From: a virus | Virus record (IMG/VR): IMGVR_UViG_3300035218_000072 | Coordinates: 1-26,744 of that record | Length of the DNA stretch: 26,744 nt | Direction: 5' to 3' (one strand) | Shown: positions 16,132 to 22,316 of the stretch, piece by piece | Numbering within the stretch: the stretch's first letter is position 1 | How the letters are laid out: each line of letters opens with the position of its first letter | Notes under the pieces: generated by a model | The model's input: the letters and a program-made list of their open reading frames with translations, nothing else | The model's database searches: none | What the model was told of the DNA's origin: nothing | Program-made: the position numbers and the translations under genes

Positions 16132-16382
16132 CCCCGGAGCCCGTCTGGTTGCCATGCCTTTAGGTGCACGACCGGCCAGCAGAAGTCCGGGCCGTCGTAC
16201 TCTTCCCAAAGGGCCTCGAACTCTTTTGCGTCTTCCATGGCTGTGCCTTCGTGGTGGGAGCACACCCACTTGCCGCAGAAACCACGCTCGATTCCCTCGG
16301 CCAGCCACTCCTCGGCGGTGCGCCCGTCGTCGTCCTGGGAGGGCGGCTCGAAAGTCGAGACGACTGACAGGTCGGCGGTCAT
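16128..16382 (-). CDS. Hypothetical protein
   Basis: A protein of 84 residues whose ATG overlaps the preceding stop (ATGA). It is acidic and Trp-rich, with a GFCGKWVCSHHEGT segment containing two Cys and two His, a later Cys in DFCWPVVHLKAW and a conserved-looking C-terminus. A small metal site is possible. It sits between primase and a small protein of unknown role. No family recognised. Confidence 0.55.
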   Translation of the reverse strand: MTADLSVVSTFEPPSQDDDGRTAEEWLAEGIERGFCGKWVCSHHEGTAMEDAKEFEALWEEYDGPDFCWPVVHLKAWQPDGLRG

Positions 16383-16705
16383 CGTCGCTCCCAGTCGCCG
16401 GAGGCGAGGGCCCGGGAAGCCGCACCGACGATCTTGAAGTAGTGGGACTCCCTCGACCACGGCAGGCCATCCTTGTCGATGTAACCGAGGAAGTACCCGG
16501 CTGCTGACACGCAGACTTGAAGCTTGGCACCGGGGTACGGGAGCTTCCCCCCTAGGTGAACAGTTTCCTTCGGCATCGCCATTAGTTTCTCTCTCTCTTT
16601 GTCGGCTTTCCACTCTGCCCGCAACCGGGCAGCGTCGTTCTCTCGGTGCGCCATGAGGGCCGTCCTTGTCAGACCCTCTAGCTGGCCGGCCGGTGTCAGT
16701 CCCAT
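16379..16705 (-). CDS. Hypothetical protein
   Basis: A protein of 108 residues from the ATG at 16705, which overlaps the preceding TAA by one base. An N-terminal helix rich in Arg/Lys/Glu (ENDAARLRAEWKADKEREKLM) is followed by a small beta domain (LQVCVSAAGYFLGYIDKDG) and a final helix. No known family. The coupling on both sides shows it is part of the replication operon. Confidence 0.55.
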   Translation of the reverse strand: MGLTPAGQLEGLTRTALMAHRENDAARLRAEWKADKEREKLMAMPKETVHLGGKLPYPGAKLQVCVSAAGYFLGYIDKDGLPWSRESHYFKIVGAASRALASGDWERR

Positions 16706-16890
16706 TACTGCCCCCTCGATTGTGTGCGGATTTTGTGAAGCGATCGGAGGACGTCCGGGGCGAACCGGTCGACCACCTCTCGTCTCTGGCGGGCGAAGTC
16801 GGTCTCGAGCCGGCGAAGCATGTACCACCGGTAGTTCAGGAGGGCCAGCAGGGTGACGTTGACGAGTAGCAGGGCGAGGTGGTAGAGCAA
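16705..16890 (-). CDS. Small membrane protein with TTG start
   Basis: A protein of 61 residues starting at TTG (16890), with a strong Shine-Dalgarno sequence AGGAG 5 nt before it; no ATG or GTG fits better. Residues 3-19 form one membrane span (YHLALLLVNVTLLALLN), followed by a basic cytoplasmic tail (RRLETDFARQRREVVDRFA). It lies between the helicase gene and the small genes before the primase. The role is unknown; a membrane anchor for replication proteins is one possibility. Confidence 0.5.
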   Translation of the reverse strand: MLYHLALLLVNVTLLALLNYRWYMLRRLETDFARQRREVVDRFAPDVLRSLHKIRTQSRGQ

Positions 16891-16898
16891 TGCGTCTC

Positions 16899-17750
16899 CT
16901 AGAGGTTCAGAATCGGTTCGCTGATGCGACCGGTGTCCGGGTTCCAGACGTGGCGGACCCCGTCAGGGTGGATGCCGCCCCCGGTGCGGGTCTTGAGGAA
17001 CTGGAACCGGATGTCCTTCTCCATCCGTTCCCGGATGTCCTGGGTCACGTTCGGGCTGAGGGACGGCTTGTACATTCCGAGGACGTAGTCGGCGGATTCC
17101 TCGCCACCGAACTTGCCGTCGGTCAGGTCTAGTTGTTTATGGCCGGCGTTGGCTTCGCCCCTCTTGACCTGGTGGAGGACAACTAGGGCTACGTCGTGTT
17201 CCCGGGCGAAGTTCTTCAATGCTCTCGCCATCGACTGGACCGAATCCATTTGGTTCTCTCCCCAGGTGCTGATGAGTTCAAGGTAGTCGATGAGGACAAG
17301 CCGTGGGCGTTGCCCGACCCGGGTCTCGTAGTCGTCAAGAACCTTCGTCATGTCACCCAGGCCGAGGTCGGGTTCATCCTCGATATGCAGCAGGGGCAGC
17401 CCGCTGGCTGCGGCCTCGACCGCTGACGACGCACCGTGTGTACGCATGCCTGTCTCGATGACCGTGGTGGCTGTGTCGGAGTAGACCGAGGCCAGACGCT
17501 CCAGAATGTACCGGCCATGCATCTCCAAGGAAAAGAACACGGTCGGTATCTGGGGCTGGTTGACGGCCACGTTGACGAGGAACCAGGTCTTACCTACCCC
17601 TGTCCGGGCAAGCATGATCATCACCTGGCCGGGGGCCATTCCACCTTGGGTCCGGTCATCGAAGAAGCTGTAGCCGATGGGCACCCGGACGATGTCCGAG
17701 GACGCCCACCGGTACAGCTCCGCCTTGACCTCTGGGAGGTCTCGAAGCAC
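16899..17750 (-). CDS. DnaB-like replicative helicase (RecA core only)
   Basis: A protein of 283 residues with a GTG start 6 nt after the preceding stop. The RecA-like ATPase core is complete: Walker A ARTGVGKT (residues 48-55), FFSLEM at 72-77, Walker B LVLIDYLEL with D155, and LVVLHQVKRGE as the next conserved strand, followed by DGKFGGEESADYVLGMYK. Full-length DnaB proteins are about 450 residues; the N-terminal primase-binding domain is missing here, as in several phage helicases. With the primase it would form the replication fork machinery. Confidence 0.8.
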   Translation of the reverse strand: MLRDLPEVKAELYRWASSDIVRVPIGYSFFDDRTQGGMAPGQVMIMLARTGVGKTWFLVNVAVNQPQIPTVFFSLEMHGRYILERLASVYSDTATTVIETGMRTHGASSAVEAAASGLPLLHIEDEPDLGLGDMTKVLDDYETRVGQRPRLVLIDYLELISTWGENQMDSVQSMARALKNFAREHDVALVVLHQVKRGEANAGHKQLDLTDGKFGGEESADYVLGMYKPSLSPNVTQDIRERMEKDIRFQFLKTRTGGGIHPDGVRHVWNPDTGRISEPILNL

Positions 17751-17756
17751 TAGGGC

Positions 17757-18338
17757 CTACGGAACGATGGTGCCGTCGGCGACAAGGGCGGCGTACTGGT
17801 CCTGCATGCCAAGCTTCGTGAACGCCCACCCGGGGGCGCACTTGCTGGCGTTGCGGCTGTCGACGAGGAAGATGCCGACCTTGTAGTTCCCGGACTTGAT
17901 GTGCTCGTGGGTGATGTCCGGGGCGTTGCCACCCTTGGCGGTGCACTTGTCTGTGTCCCACACCTTCCAGTCGGTCGGGTTGTGGTACAGGGCGTCCTCC
18001 AACTTCTCCACCATCGTGGACTTGTCGTGGATCGGCCTCGGGAGGCCCGGCTGATGCACAGCGTCACCGGCGACAGGTACGACCGGTGGCACAGGCGTTG
18101 GCAGAACCCCCGACGGTGCTGTGAACGCCGCATTGACTAGCGCCGTAGCGTCGACGGTGGCTACGGCCTGGGGAGCCCTGACTGTGGGGTCGTCGAGGCC
18201 GGCCGTGTCCAGGATGGTGCAGAACACCGACATGGTGACCGCTGCAAACGTGCCGTTGGTGACGACGTCCGGCCCCTGACCGTGGAGGATGTTGCCGGCG
18301 ATCTTGCCGGCAACCTGAGCGATGATCTCTGTATTCAT
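17757..18338 (-). CDS. Hypothetical protein with Cys/His cluster
   Basis: A protein of 193 residues. Residues 1-75 are hydrophobic/Ala-rich helices, residues 78-102 a Pro-rich linker, and residues 110-193 a compact domain with C132, H144, H146 and C167 (DKCTAKGGNAPDITHEHI, SKCAPGWAFTKLG), which could bind a metal. The position between the exonuclease and the helicase suggests a replication or DNA-binding role, for example single-strand binding. That is inference only. Confidence 0.5.
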   Translation of the reverse strand: MNTEIIAQVAGKIAGNILHGQGPDVVTNGTFAAVTMSVFCTILDTAGLDDPTVRAPQAVATVDATALVNAAFTAPSGVLPTPVPPVVPVAGDAVHQPGLPRPIHDKSTMVEKLEDALYHNPTDWKVWDTDKCTAKGGNAPDITHEHIKSGNYKVGIFLVDSRNASKCAPGWAFTKLGMQDQYAALVADGTIVP

Positions 18339-18363
18339 TTTGGTGTCTTTCTTTTAGCGGTTG

Positions 18364-19254
18364 TTAGTTGCGGAGTGCAGCCCCAAAGGGGCACCTGTTC
18401 CAGTGGTCGCAGTAGGCGGCACTGCACAGGAAGCTGGTCGGGTTGGGCAGGTACGGCCCCCCGGCGTCGATGAGTTGGGCCACCTGCTCGGCATGGAGCA
18501 TCGTGGCGTCGAGTTGGGCCTCGGTGCGGACCTCCTGCCGGCGGAAGAAAACCTCAGCCTCAGGCTTGTCGGCCTTCACCTCGGCGGCGTTCATCAGCGT
18601 GACGTCATAGCAGAACCCCCGGGGGGTGTCCGGGTGGATGAGACCCGGCATGTCGTCGAGGGCCCTGAGGTAGAACGACGCCTGCGGCGTCATCGGAGCA
18701 GAGTACTTGTCCGGCTTCGGCTTCGACAGGCTGTGCTTGTGGTCGACAGCCCACACGAACCCGGTCGGGTCCTGAATGATCAGGTCGATGGTGCCGTGCC
18801 GGATCCATGTCGGCTGCTCAGGCCACTCCAAGTCGAAGCGCACCTCGACAGCGAGGACCTTGAACTCGGCAGGCCAATAGCATTTGGCGGCGTGGTAATG
18901 CCTTATTGTGCCAGCCATCATCTCCAGGGCCTCGGCCTTGTTCAGGATCCGTTCGTCGGATCGGGCCTTCTTCGGCTGGTAGATCCAGTTGAAGTTCTCA
19001 CCCGACCGATCCAGTTCCGCCTCGAGAGCGGTGGCGGTCGCTCGGACAAGGGGCTCGACATCAGCAACGACGGGGCCCCCTTCTTTGCGGGCCCGGTAGT
19101 ACTTCTCGTGGGCGAAGTGCAGGGCAGTGCCCATCGCCCTCACGATGCCGCTGGAGTAGGGGAGTAGCGGGTCGAGGTCGTACATGATGCGCCGCTGGCA
19201 TATCTGGGCACTGTTGATCGTCGACTGGCGCATCTTCTTCACGGTCGTGGTCAT
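18364..19254 (-). CDS. Cas4/RecB-like exonuclease with iron-sulphur Cys set
   Basis: A protein of 296 residues, ATG overlapping the preceding stop (ATGA). The PD-(D/E)XK core reads H46 in GTALHFAHEKYY, D157 in GTIDLII, D171-x-K173 in AVDHKHS and Q191 in PMTPQASFYLRAL. C19 near the N-terminus and C277, C282 and C288 near the C-terminus give the four-Cys arrangement of AddB/Cas4-type iron-sulphur nucleases. The usual E-x-K is D-x-K here. Such phage proteins act in recombination as 5'-3' exonucleases. The gene follows the HTH gene of the same operon. Confidence 0.75.
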   Translation of the reverse strand: MTTTVKKMRQSTINSAQICQRRIMYDLDPLLPYSSGIVRAMGTALHFAHEKYYRARKEGGPVVADVEPLVRATATALEAELDRSGENFNWIYQPKKARSDERILNKAEALEMMAGTIRHYHAAKCYWPAEFKVLAVEVRFDLEWPEQPTWIRHGTIDLIIQDPTGFVWAVDHKHSLSKPKPDKYSAPMTPQASFYLRALDDMPGLIHPDTPRGFCYDVTLMNAAEVKADKPEAEVFFRRQEVRTEAQLDATMLHAEQVAQLIDAGGPYLPNPTSFLCSAAYCDHWNRCPFGAALRN

Positions 19255-19853
19255 CGGTTCTTCCTCACTATGTAGTTGACCTGATGGATGGTCGCTCCGG
19301 TCTGGGTGGCGATCGCCACCAGCGGCTCACCGATACGCCAACGGCGCAGGACCTCTTCTTTCTTCCGGGCTGATAGTTCTGACGCCCGGCCGGGCTGGAC
19401 GTTCGGCGTGAGACCCCGACTGGCGAGAACCTTGTAGATCCACGTCCGGGTGAACGGGGTCGACGCATGAAGCTGTTTGACACTCAGGCCCTGGGCGTGC
19501 CCATGGAGGATCTGCCATGTCGACGGGCTGATTCGGGCAACGCTCTCGGCGACGAGGGGCTCGTCCATGTCGAGGATCAGGGCGATCTCAAACGGCATCC
19601 AGCCGAGCAGGAACAGTTCTCTGGCTTGACCTTTATCGGGCAAGTCCAGGAAGTCGCCGAGCCGTAGACCGTGTCGAGCCAACTCGTTCTGATCGAGTTC
19701 GGAGACCGTGTCCCCGTGGATGAGGCAGTCCTCCAGGGCTTCCCTGACACGGTGCCAGTCCGAGGTGAGGAATGCCGAGACGAGACCAACCCCCGACGAG
19801 GGGTGCCACCGCCTCGGCCAGATCGCCTGCGTGACTGCTTCGGGGTGCTGCAT
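19251..19853 (-). CDS. Multi-HTH DNA-binding protein
   Basis: A protein of 200 residues with GGAGAA about 8 nt before the ATG. Three helix-turn-helix-like segments can be seen: MPFEIALILDMDEPLVAESV (residues about 86-105), GLSVKQLHASTPFTRTWIYK (120-140) and a C-terminal one, VAIATQTGATIHQVNYIVRK. It is the first gene of the minus-strand replication unit and lies directly behind a palindromic site, so it may regulate this unit. Its exact family is not recognised. Confidence 0.6.
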   Translation of the reverse strand: MQHPEAVTQAIWPRRWHPSSGVGLVSAFLTSDWHRVREALEDCLIHGDTVSELDQNELARHGLRLGDFLDLPDKGQARELFLLGWMPFEIALILDMDEPLVAESVARISPSTWQILHGHAQGLSVKQLHASTPFTRTWIYKVLASRGLTPNVQPGRASELSARKKEEVLRRWRIGEPLVAIATQTGATIHQVNYIVRKNR

Positions 19854-19870
19854 GGGGTTCTTCTCCGAGT

Positions 19871-19909
19871 GGTTGTCTGGTCAGAGTATGCAGCATACCT
19901 GTGACAACC
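19871..19909. promoter_or_regulatory. Nested palindromic operator candidate
   Basis: Upstream of the HTH gene, GTATGC-A-GCATAC (19886-19898) is a perfect palindrome around one base. It sits inside a wider inverted repeat, GGTTGTC (19871-19877) and GACAACC (19903-19909). On the minus strand TACTCT lies within the site and could be a -10 box, with no clear -35. A dimeric regulator, perhaps the HTH protein or a phage repressor, could bind here. Confidence 0.55.
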
Positions 19910-19940
19910 ACATCGGATGGTGGACACTCGCAGACAACGG

Positions 19941-19958
19941 GGGTGGACAGTTCCACCC
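19941..19958 (-). terminator. Hairpin after the endolysin gene
   Basis: GGGTGGA (19941-19947) and TCCACCC (19952-19958) form a perfect 7 bp stem with a 4 nt loop, about 20 nt after the endolysin stop codon on the minus strand. There is no T-run, so termination is uncertain; it may only protect the 3' end of the mRNA. Confidence 0.35.
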
Positions 19959-19978
19959 GTCGGGGACCCGTCAGGTCG

Positions 19979-20698
19979 TTACAGGCCCTCGGTCCACAGC
20001 ACCCAGGCCCACGTCTGCTCGGTGACCGCACCGGTGGGCCGGCCCAGCCACGGGGTGATGAAAGCTTGCACGTCGAGGAGCCGCTGCTCCGTCATGGGAC
20101 CAAACTTCCCATCGGCGGTGACATTCAGGGCCCGCTGTAAGCGGACCACGTCCGGGCCGACAGCACCACGCTTGAGGACTGCCGGCAGTGCAACGCCGAG
20201 GGTCGCCGGGTCGGGTCCAGGTTCCAGAGCCCCGTCAGCGAGCAGAGCCCGGAGCGGATCGCCGGGACACGACGTTGCCTTCACCTGCGAGTGCGGGACG
20301 ATGTCGAGGGAGCCGGGCCACTGCCGGCGAGCCAGAGCGACAGCCCGGCGGATGCCGTCGACCATCGGTTCCGGGATCGGTTGGCCGGGCCCGACGAGGC
20401 CACAGATGGCGACGTAACGGCGGTTCAAGATGCGACCACCCTGCGCCCCGGACTCGATCTCGAGGCCACGGCAGGACCACACCTCACCGTCCTGATCGAC
20501 AGCGAGGTTGTAGGCAATGTCCCACCAGCCTTGCCTGTCGATGTGCCCGGTCTGAATGGATCGGAGCAGGGCATCGGTCGGTCGGGTCGGGTCGATGAGG
20601 AACCCGGCGTAGTGGATACAGACGCCTTTGACGTGGGCCGCTACGAGGCGGCGGGTCTTCACCGGTGGGCGTGCTTGCCAGTCTGATCGCTTGTGCAT
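19979..20698 (-). CDS. Endolysin: amidase (PGRP-like) plus peptidoglycan-binding domain
   Basis: A protein of 239 residues from the ATG at 20698, with a strong Shine-Dalgarno sequence GGGAGGAAGG. The catalytic domain (residues about 20-160) is an Amidase_2/PGRP type N-acetylmuramoyl-L-alanine amidase: H29 in GVCIHYAG, Y63 in DIAYNLAVD, H136 in VPHSQV and C144 in TSCPGDPL are the expected zinc and active-site residues. Residues 177-235 form a PG_binding_1 module (KRGAVGPDVVRLQRALN, DGKFGPMTEQ). It cuts the bond between glycan and peptide at lysis. No signal peptide is seen, so it depends on the holin. The gene stands alone between a terminator and a hairpin, opposite in strand to the late block. 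Confidence 0.88.
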   Translation of the reverse strand: MHKRSDWQARPPVKTRRLVAAHVKGVCIHYAGFLIDPTRPTDALLRSIQTGHIDRQGWWDIAYNLAVDQDGEVWSCRGLEIESGAQGGRILNRRYVAICGLVGPGQPIPEPMVDGIRRAVALARRQWPGSLDIVPHSQVKATSCPGDPLRALLADGALEPGPDPATLGVALPAVLKRGAVGPDVVRLQRALNVTADGKFGPMTEQRLLDVQAFITPWLGRPTGAVTEQTWAWVLWTEGL

Positions 20699-20725
20699 CA
20701 CACCTTCCTCCCGCCCGGTGTCGCC

Positions 20726-20783
20726 AAAACAGAAAGAGCCCCGAGCCCCACCGAGAGGAGAGTAACGGTGGGACCCGGGGCTC
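20726..20783 (-). terminator. Intrinsic terminator of the small-gene operon
   Basis: GAGCCCCG/CGGGGCTC (20736-20743 with 20776-20783) and CCCACCG/CGGTGGG (20747-20753 with 20766-20772) form a two-part stem separated by a 3x3 internal loop, with a 12-nt apical loop. On the minus strand the stem is followed by a U-rich run, UUUCUGUUUU (20726-20735). It lies after the last small gene and before the endolysin gene. The apical loop reads CUCUCCUC in the RNA, complementary to the shared ribosome-binding site GAGGAGAG. Confidence 0.75.
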
Positions 20784-20812
20784 AGGTCTGTGGACACGGT
20801 GACCAGTCTAGG

Positions 20813-21025
20813 TTACCCGACTGGTGCACGGACGACAGCGTCGGCTCCGGCGATGAACGCCTCGACCTCACCTGTCGACATGTAAAGCTGCTGGATGGAT
20901 GACACCAGGATCAGCCAGCGGCGCCGAGTGGGCTCCGATGGCGAGTGCTCCTGGTGGTAGTCCTGAATCGCTCCGAGCCGTTTCAGGCTCGCCAACGACT
21001 CGGTGATTCGTGATTGTCTGGACAC
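20813..21025 (-). CDS. Hypothetical small protein
   Basis: A protein of 70 residues from the GTG at 21025, preceded by GGGAGGAGA. N-terminal helix with ITESLASLKRLGAIQDY, a central Trp/Ile strand (RRRWLILVSSIQQLY) and an Ala/Gly-rich C-terminal helix (EVEAFIAGADAVV). The start of the longer open frame (to 21394) has no support. It is the last gene before the operon terminator. Function unknown. Confidence 0.55.
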   Translation of the reverse strand: MSRQSRITESLASLKRLGAIQDYHQEHSPSEPTRRRWLILVSSIQQLYMSTGEVEAFIAGADAVVRAPVG

Positions 21026-21036
21026 AGTTCTCCTCC

Positions 21037-21216
21037 CTATTCGTCGACTCGTGGCTGTGAGAGTTGGGCAACCAGCCGGTCGGCTGCAGCCTTGTCCCTC
21101 TCCCAGCAGACGAGTCGTCCGACGTTGTCGACAATCCTGTAGAGGACTGTCTTGGCGCCACCACCCAGATGGGTGATGACCGGTTGTGCTTCGTGGGTCA
21201 CCTGTGTGGTCGTCAT
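21037..21216 (-). CDS. Hypothetical small protein
   Basis: A protein of 59 residues; its ATG overlaps the stop of the membrane-protein gene before it (ATGA). It shows a strand-helix pattern (AKTVLYRIVDNVGRLVCWE, then KAAADRLVAQL). Small and without known motif. Translational coupling to the membrane protein suggests they are made together. Confidence 0.55.
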   Translation of the reverse strand: MTTTQVTHEAQPVITHLGGGAKTVLYRIVDNVGRLVCWERDKAAADRLVAQLSQPRVDE

Positions 21217-21350
21217 GTGCACACGACCGTCGGCTGGCTGCAGATGTACTCCAACTCCATGCCGCCGGCGTACCCGTAGGCAGAGACCGCCAGCAAGGAC
21301 AAGAGCAGTCCACGCCAGTGCAAGGTGACCCACAGAATGGGTCTGTACAT
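21213..21350 (-). CDS. Very small membrane protein
   Basis: A protein of 45 residues from the ATG at 21350, with GAGGAG 8 nt upstream. One hydrophobic stretch (WRGLLLSLLAVSAYGYAG, residues 12-29) is preceded by a short basic N-terminus and followed by a polar end with two Cys. It could be a single-span membrane peptide. The leader carries the tRNA-like element X1 and a hairpin. Confidence 0.5.
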   Translation of the reverse strand: MYRPILWVTLHWRGLLLSLLAVSAYGYAGGMELEYICSQPTVVCT

Positions 21351-21376
21351 AATGTTGCTCCTCGTGGGTATTGCTG

Positions 21377-21394
21377 TTGACACGGTTGTGTCAA
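21377..21394 (-). other. Leader hairpin of the 45-residue gene
   Basis: TTGACAC (21377-21383) and GTGTCAA (21388-21394) form a perfect 7 bp stem with a 4 nt loop, between element X1 and the ribosome-binding site. Its position equals that of the CCCACC hairpins in the two neighbouring leaders, although the sequence is different. Confidence 0.6.
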
Positions 21395-21441
21395 TCGTCC
21401 CAGCCCGTGGCTCGCACACGGGTGCCTGCTGGTCTGGGGTG
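21393..21441 (-). ncRNA. tRNA-like minihelix element X1
   Basis: A 49-nt element identical to the one at 22264-22312. In the RNA, CCCAG (21434-21438) pairs with CUGGG (21399-21403) and CCCGUG (21417-21422) with CACGGG (21404-21409) around the 7-nt loop UGCGAGC. Both stems stack into an 11 bp helix like the acceptor plus T-arm of a tRNA. The loop resembles a T-loop (UUCRANN), with one change at position 55. An A and CGAU follow the acceptor strand, exactly as in the nearby tRNA-like RNA. D and anticodon arms are replaced by 11 nt. It could be cut by RNase P. Confidence 0.6.
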
Positions 21442-21445
21442 TTGC

Positions 21446-21640
21446 TCAGGCGTTGCTCGTTTCTGTCAAACAGATGCGGACCAGGACATCCGAGCGTCCG
21501 GGTGCCTGATCAACATTCGTGACAGTGAGGACAGTCCCCCCCACTCCTTCCTGCCTGTCGGCCAGGAAGCCGTGGAGGTCGGCACCGTCAAGCAGCACCT
21601 CATACGTCCGTGTTACCGGGCTCTTCATGTAAACCTTCAT
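21446..21640 (-). CDS. Hypothetical small protein
   Basis: A protein of 64 residues from the ATG at 21640 with the shared leader GAGGAGAGCAAC. It is a small beta-rich protein (TRTYEVLLDGADLHGFLAD, GTVLTVTNVD, DVLVRICLTE). The longer open frame upstream runs through the tRNA-like RNA and is not coding. Function unknown. Element X1 begins 5 nt after the stop codon. Confidence 0.6.
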   Translation of the reverse strand: MKVYMKSPVTRTYEVLLDGADLHGFLADRQEGVGGTVLTVTNVDQAPGRSDVLVRICLTETSNA

Positions 21641-21665
21641 GTTGCTCTCCTCGTTGTATTGCTGT

Positions 21666-21683
21666 CCCCACCGGATGGTGGGG
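21666..21683 (-). other. Leader hairpin of the 64-residue gene
   Basis: CCCCACC (21666-21672) and GGTGGGG (21677-21683) form a 7 bp stem, loop GGAT on the plus strand, directly after the tRNA-like RNA and before the conserved run ACAGCAAUAC and the ribosome-binding site. The 50-nt stretch 21638-21687 is repeated at 22219-22268 with two changes. Confidence 0.65.
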
Positions 21684-21687
21684 ATCG

Positions 21688-21766
21688 TGGAGCAGCCGGG
21701 AATCGAACCCGGGTCCCAGAGCGTCCGCATGCGGCGATAACTCTGGTCGATACCATTTCCTGCCCC
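21688..21766 (-). ncRNA. tRNA-like RNA in an intergenic leader
   Basis: A 79-nt RNA with a canonical upper half: acceptor strands GGGGCAG (21760-21766) and CUGCUCC (21689-21695) pair over 7 bp (one G-U) and end in a single A at 21688, followed by CGAU; the T-arm is a 5 bp stem with loop UUCGAUU (21696-21712). The lower half is unusual. There is no standard 5+7+5 anticodon arm; instead CCAGAG/CUCUGG (21741-21746 with 21716-21721) encloses a second hairpin, CCGCAUGCGG (21725-21734), and the D-arm is poor. No CCA is encoded. It may be a degenerate tRNA, an RNase P/tRNase processing signal, or an attachment-site remnant. Confidence 0.6.
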
Positions 21767-21813
21767 GTGTGGCCGGTCCGCCATAGGGATATGGGCGACG
21801 AACCGGCCAGAAC

Positions 21814-22221
21814 TCAGCCCTCCTCGAGGGCCTCGATGACCGCCCCCGCCAACCGGCAGCCGATCAGGTAGATGGCCGCCGTAGCGTTCTTGGTCATGTC
21901 ATCCTCAGGCCCGCCCAACTCGGTCAGGTCCTCGGTCCATGCGTACAGGTCGTGGAACGTGTCCCACTGTGCATGCGTGTACACAGGAATGCATGCATCG
22001 GCCGCCATGTGGGTGTGGTCTTCGCCGTCTGGGTCGGATTCGATCCGCTCCAGAACGTCGGTGACGACCCCGGTCAGGTAGTCCGCTCCGGCGCTCGGAA
22101 CCGTCGGGCCACGATCCGTCGCCGGATCAGGTCGATCGAACGCCGTCCTGAGGGACGTCCCAGCCTCGTTGGCGCAGCGATGCGCCAGCCATGTGGACGG
22201 GTGATCTTCTGTGATGTTCAT
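21814..22221 (-). CDS. Hypothetical protein
   Basis: A protein of 135 residues from the ATG at 22221 after GAGGAGAGCAAC. The N-terminal half is polar, the C-terminal half helical and acidic (VLERIESDPDGEDHTHMAADAC, FHDLYAWTEDLTELGG, AIYLIGCRLAGAVIEALEEG). No known motif. The tRNA-like RNA lies about 50 nt after its stop. Confidence 0.6.
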   Translation of the reverse strand: MNITEDHPSTWLAHRCANEAGTSLRTAFDRPDPATDRGPTVPSAGADYLTGVVTDVLERIESDPDGEDHTHMAADACIPVYTHAQWDTFHDLYAWTEDLTELGGPEDDMTKNATAAIYLIGCRLAGAVIEALEEG

Positions 22222-22247
22222 GTTGCTCTCCTCGTTGTATTGCTGTC

Positions 22248-22263
22248 CCCACCTGATGGTGGG
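22248..22263 (-). other. Leader hairpin of the 135-residue gene
   Basis: CCCACC (22248-22253) and GGTGGG (22258-22263) form a 6 bp stem with a 4-nt loop between element X2 and the ribosome-binding site. It is the near-identical counterpart of the hairpin at 21666-21683. Confidence 0.65.
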
Positions 22264-22312
22264 AATCGTCCCAGCCCGTGGCTCGCACACGGGTGCCTGC
22301 TGGTCTGGGGTG
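22264..22312 (-). ncRNA. tRNA-like minihelix element X2
   Basis: Exact 49-nt copy of element X1, 871 bp away, in the same place relative to the genes: just after a stop codon and before a hairpin and the shared ribosome-binding site. Acceptor-like CCCAG/CUGGG pairs lie at 22305-22309 and 22270-22274; the T-arm-like stem is at 22288-22293 with 22275-22280 around the loop at 22281-22287. Confidence 0.6.
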
Positions 22313-22316
22313 GGGG

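Noticed and set aside
17269-17275. CTGATGA on the plus strand, antisense to the helicase gene
   Set aside because: No GAAA and stem arrangement around it; chance match.
18591-18597. CUGAUGA on the minus strand inside the Cas4-like gene
   Set aside because: No matching GAA or stems; part of the coding sequence.
20769-20902. Plus-strand open frame starting at the GTG in the terminator hairpin, preceded by GAGGAGAG
   Set aside because: It runs antisense through a supported gene and has no neighbours in this direction; the match is better explained as a terminator loop complementary to the shared ribosome-binding site.
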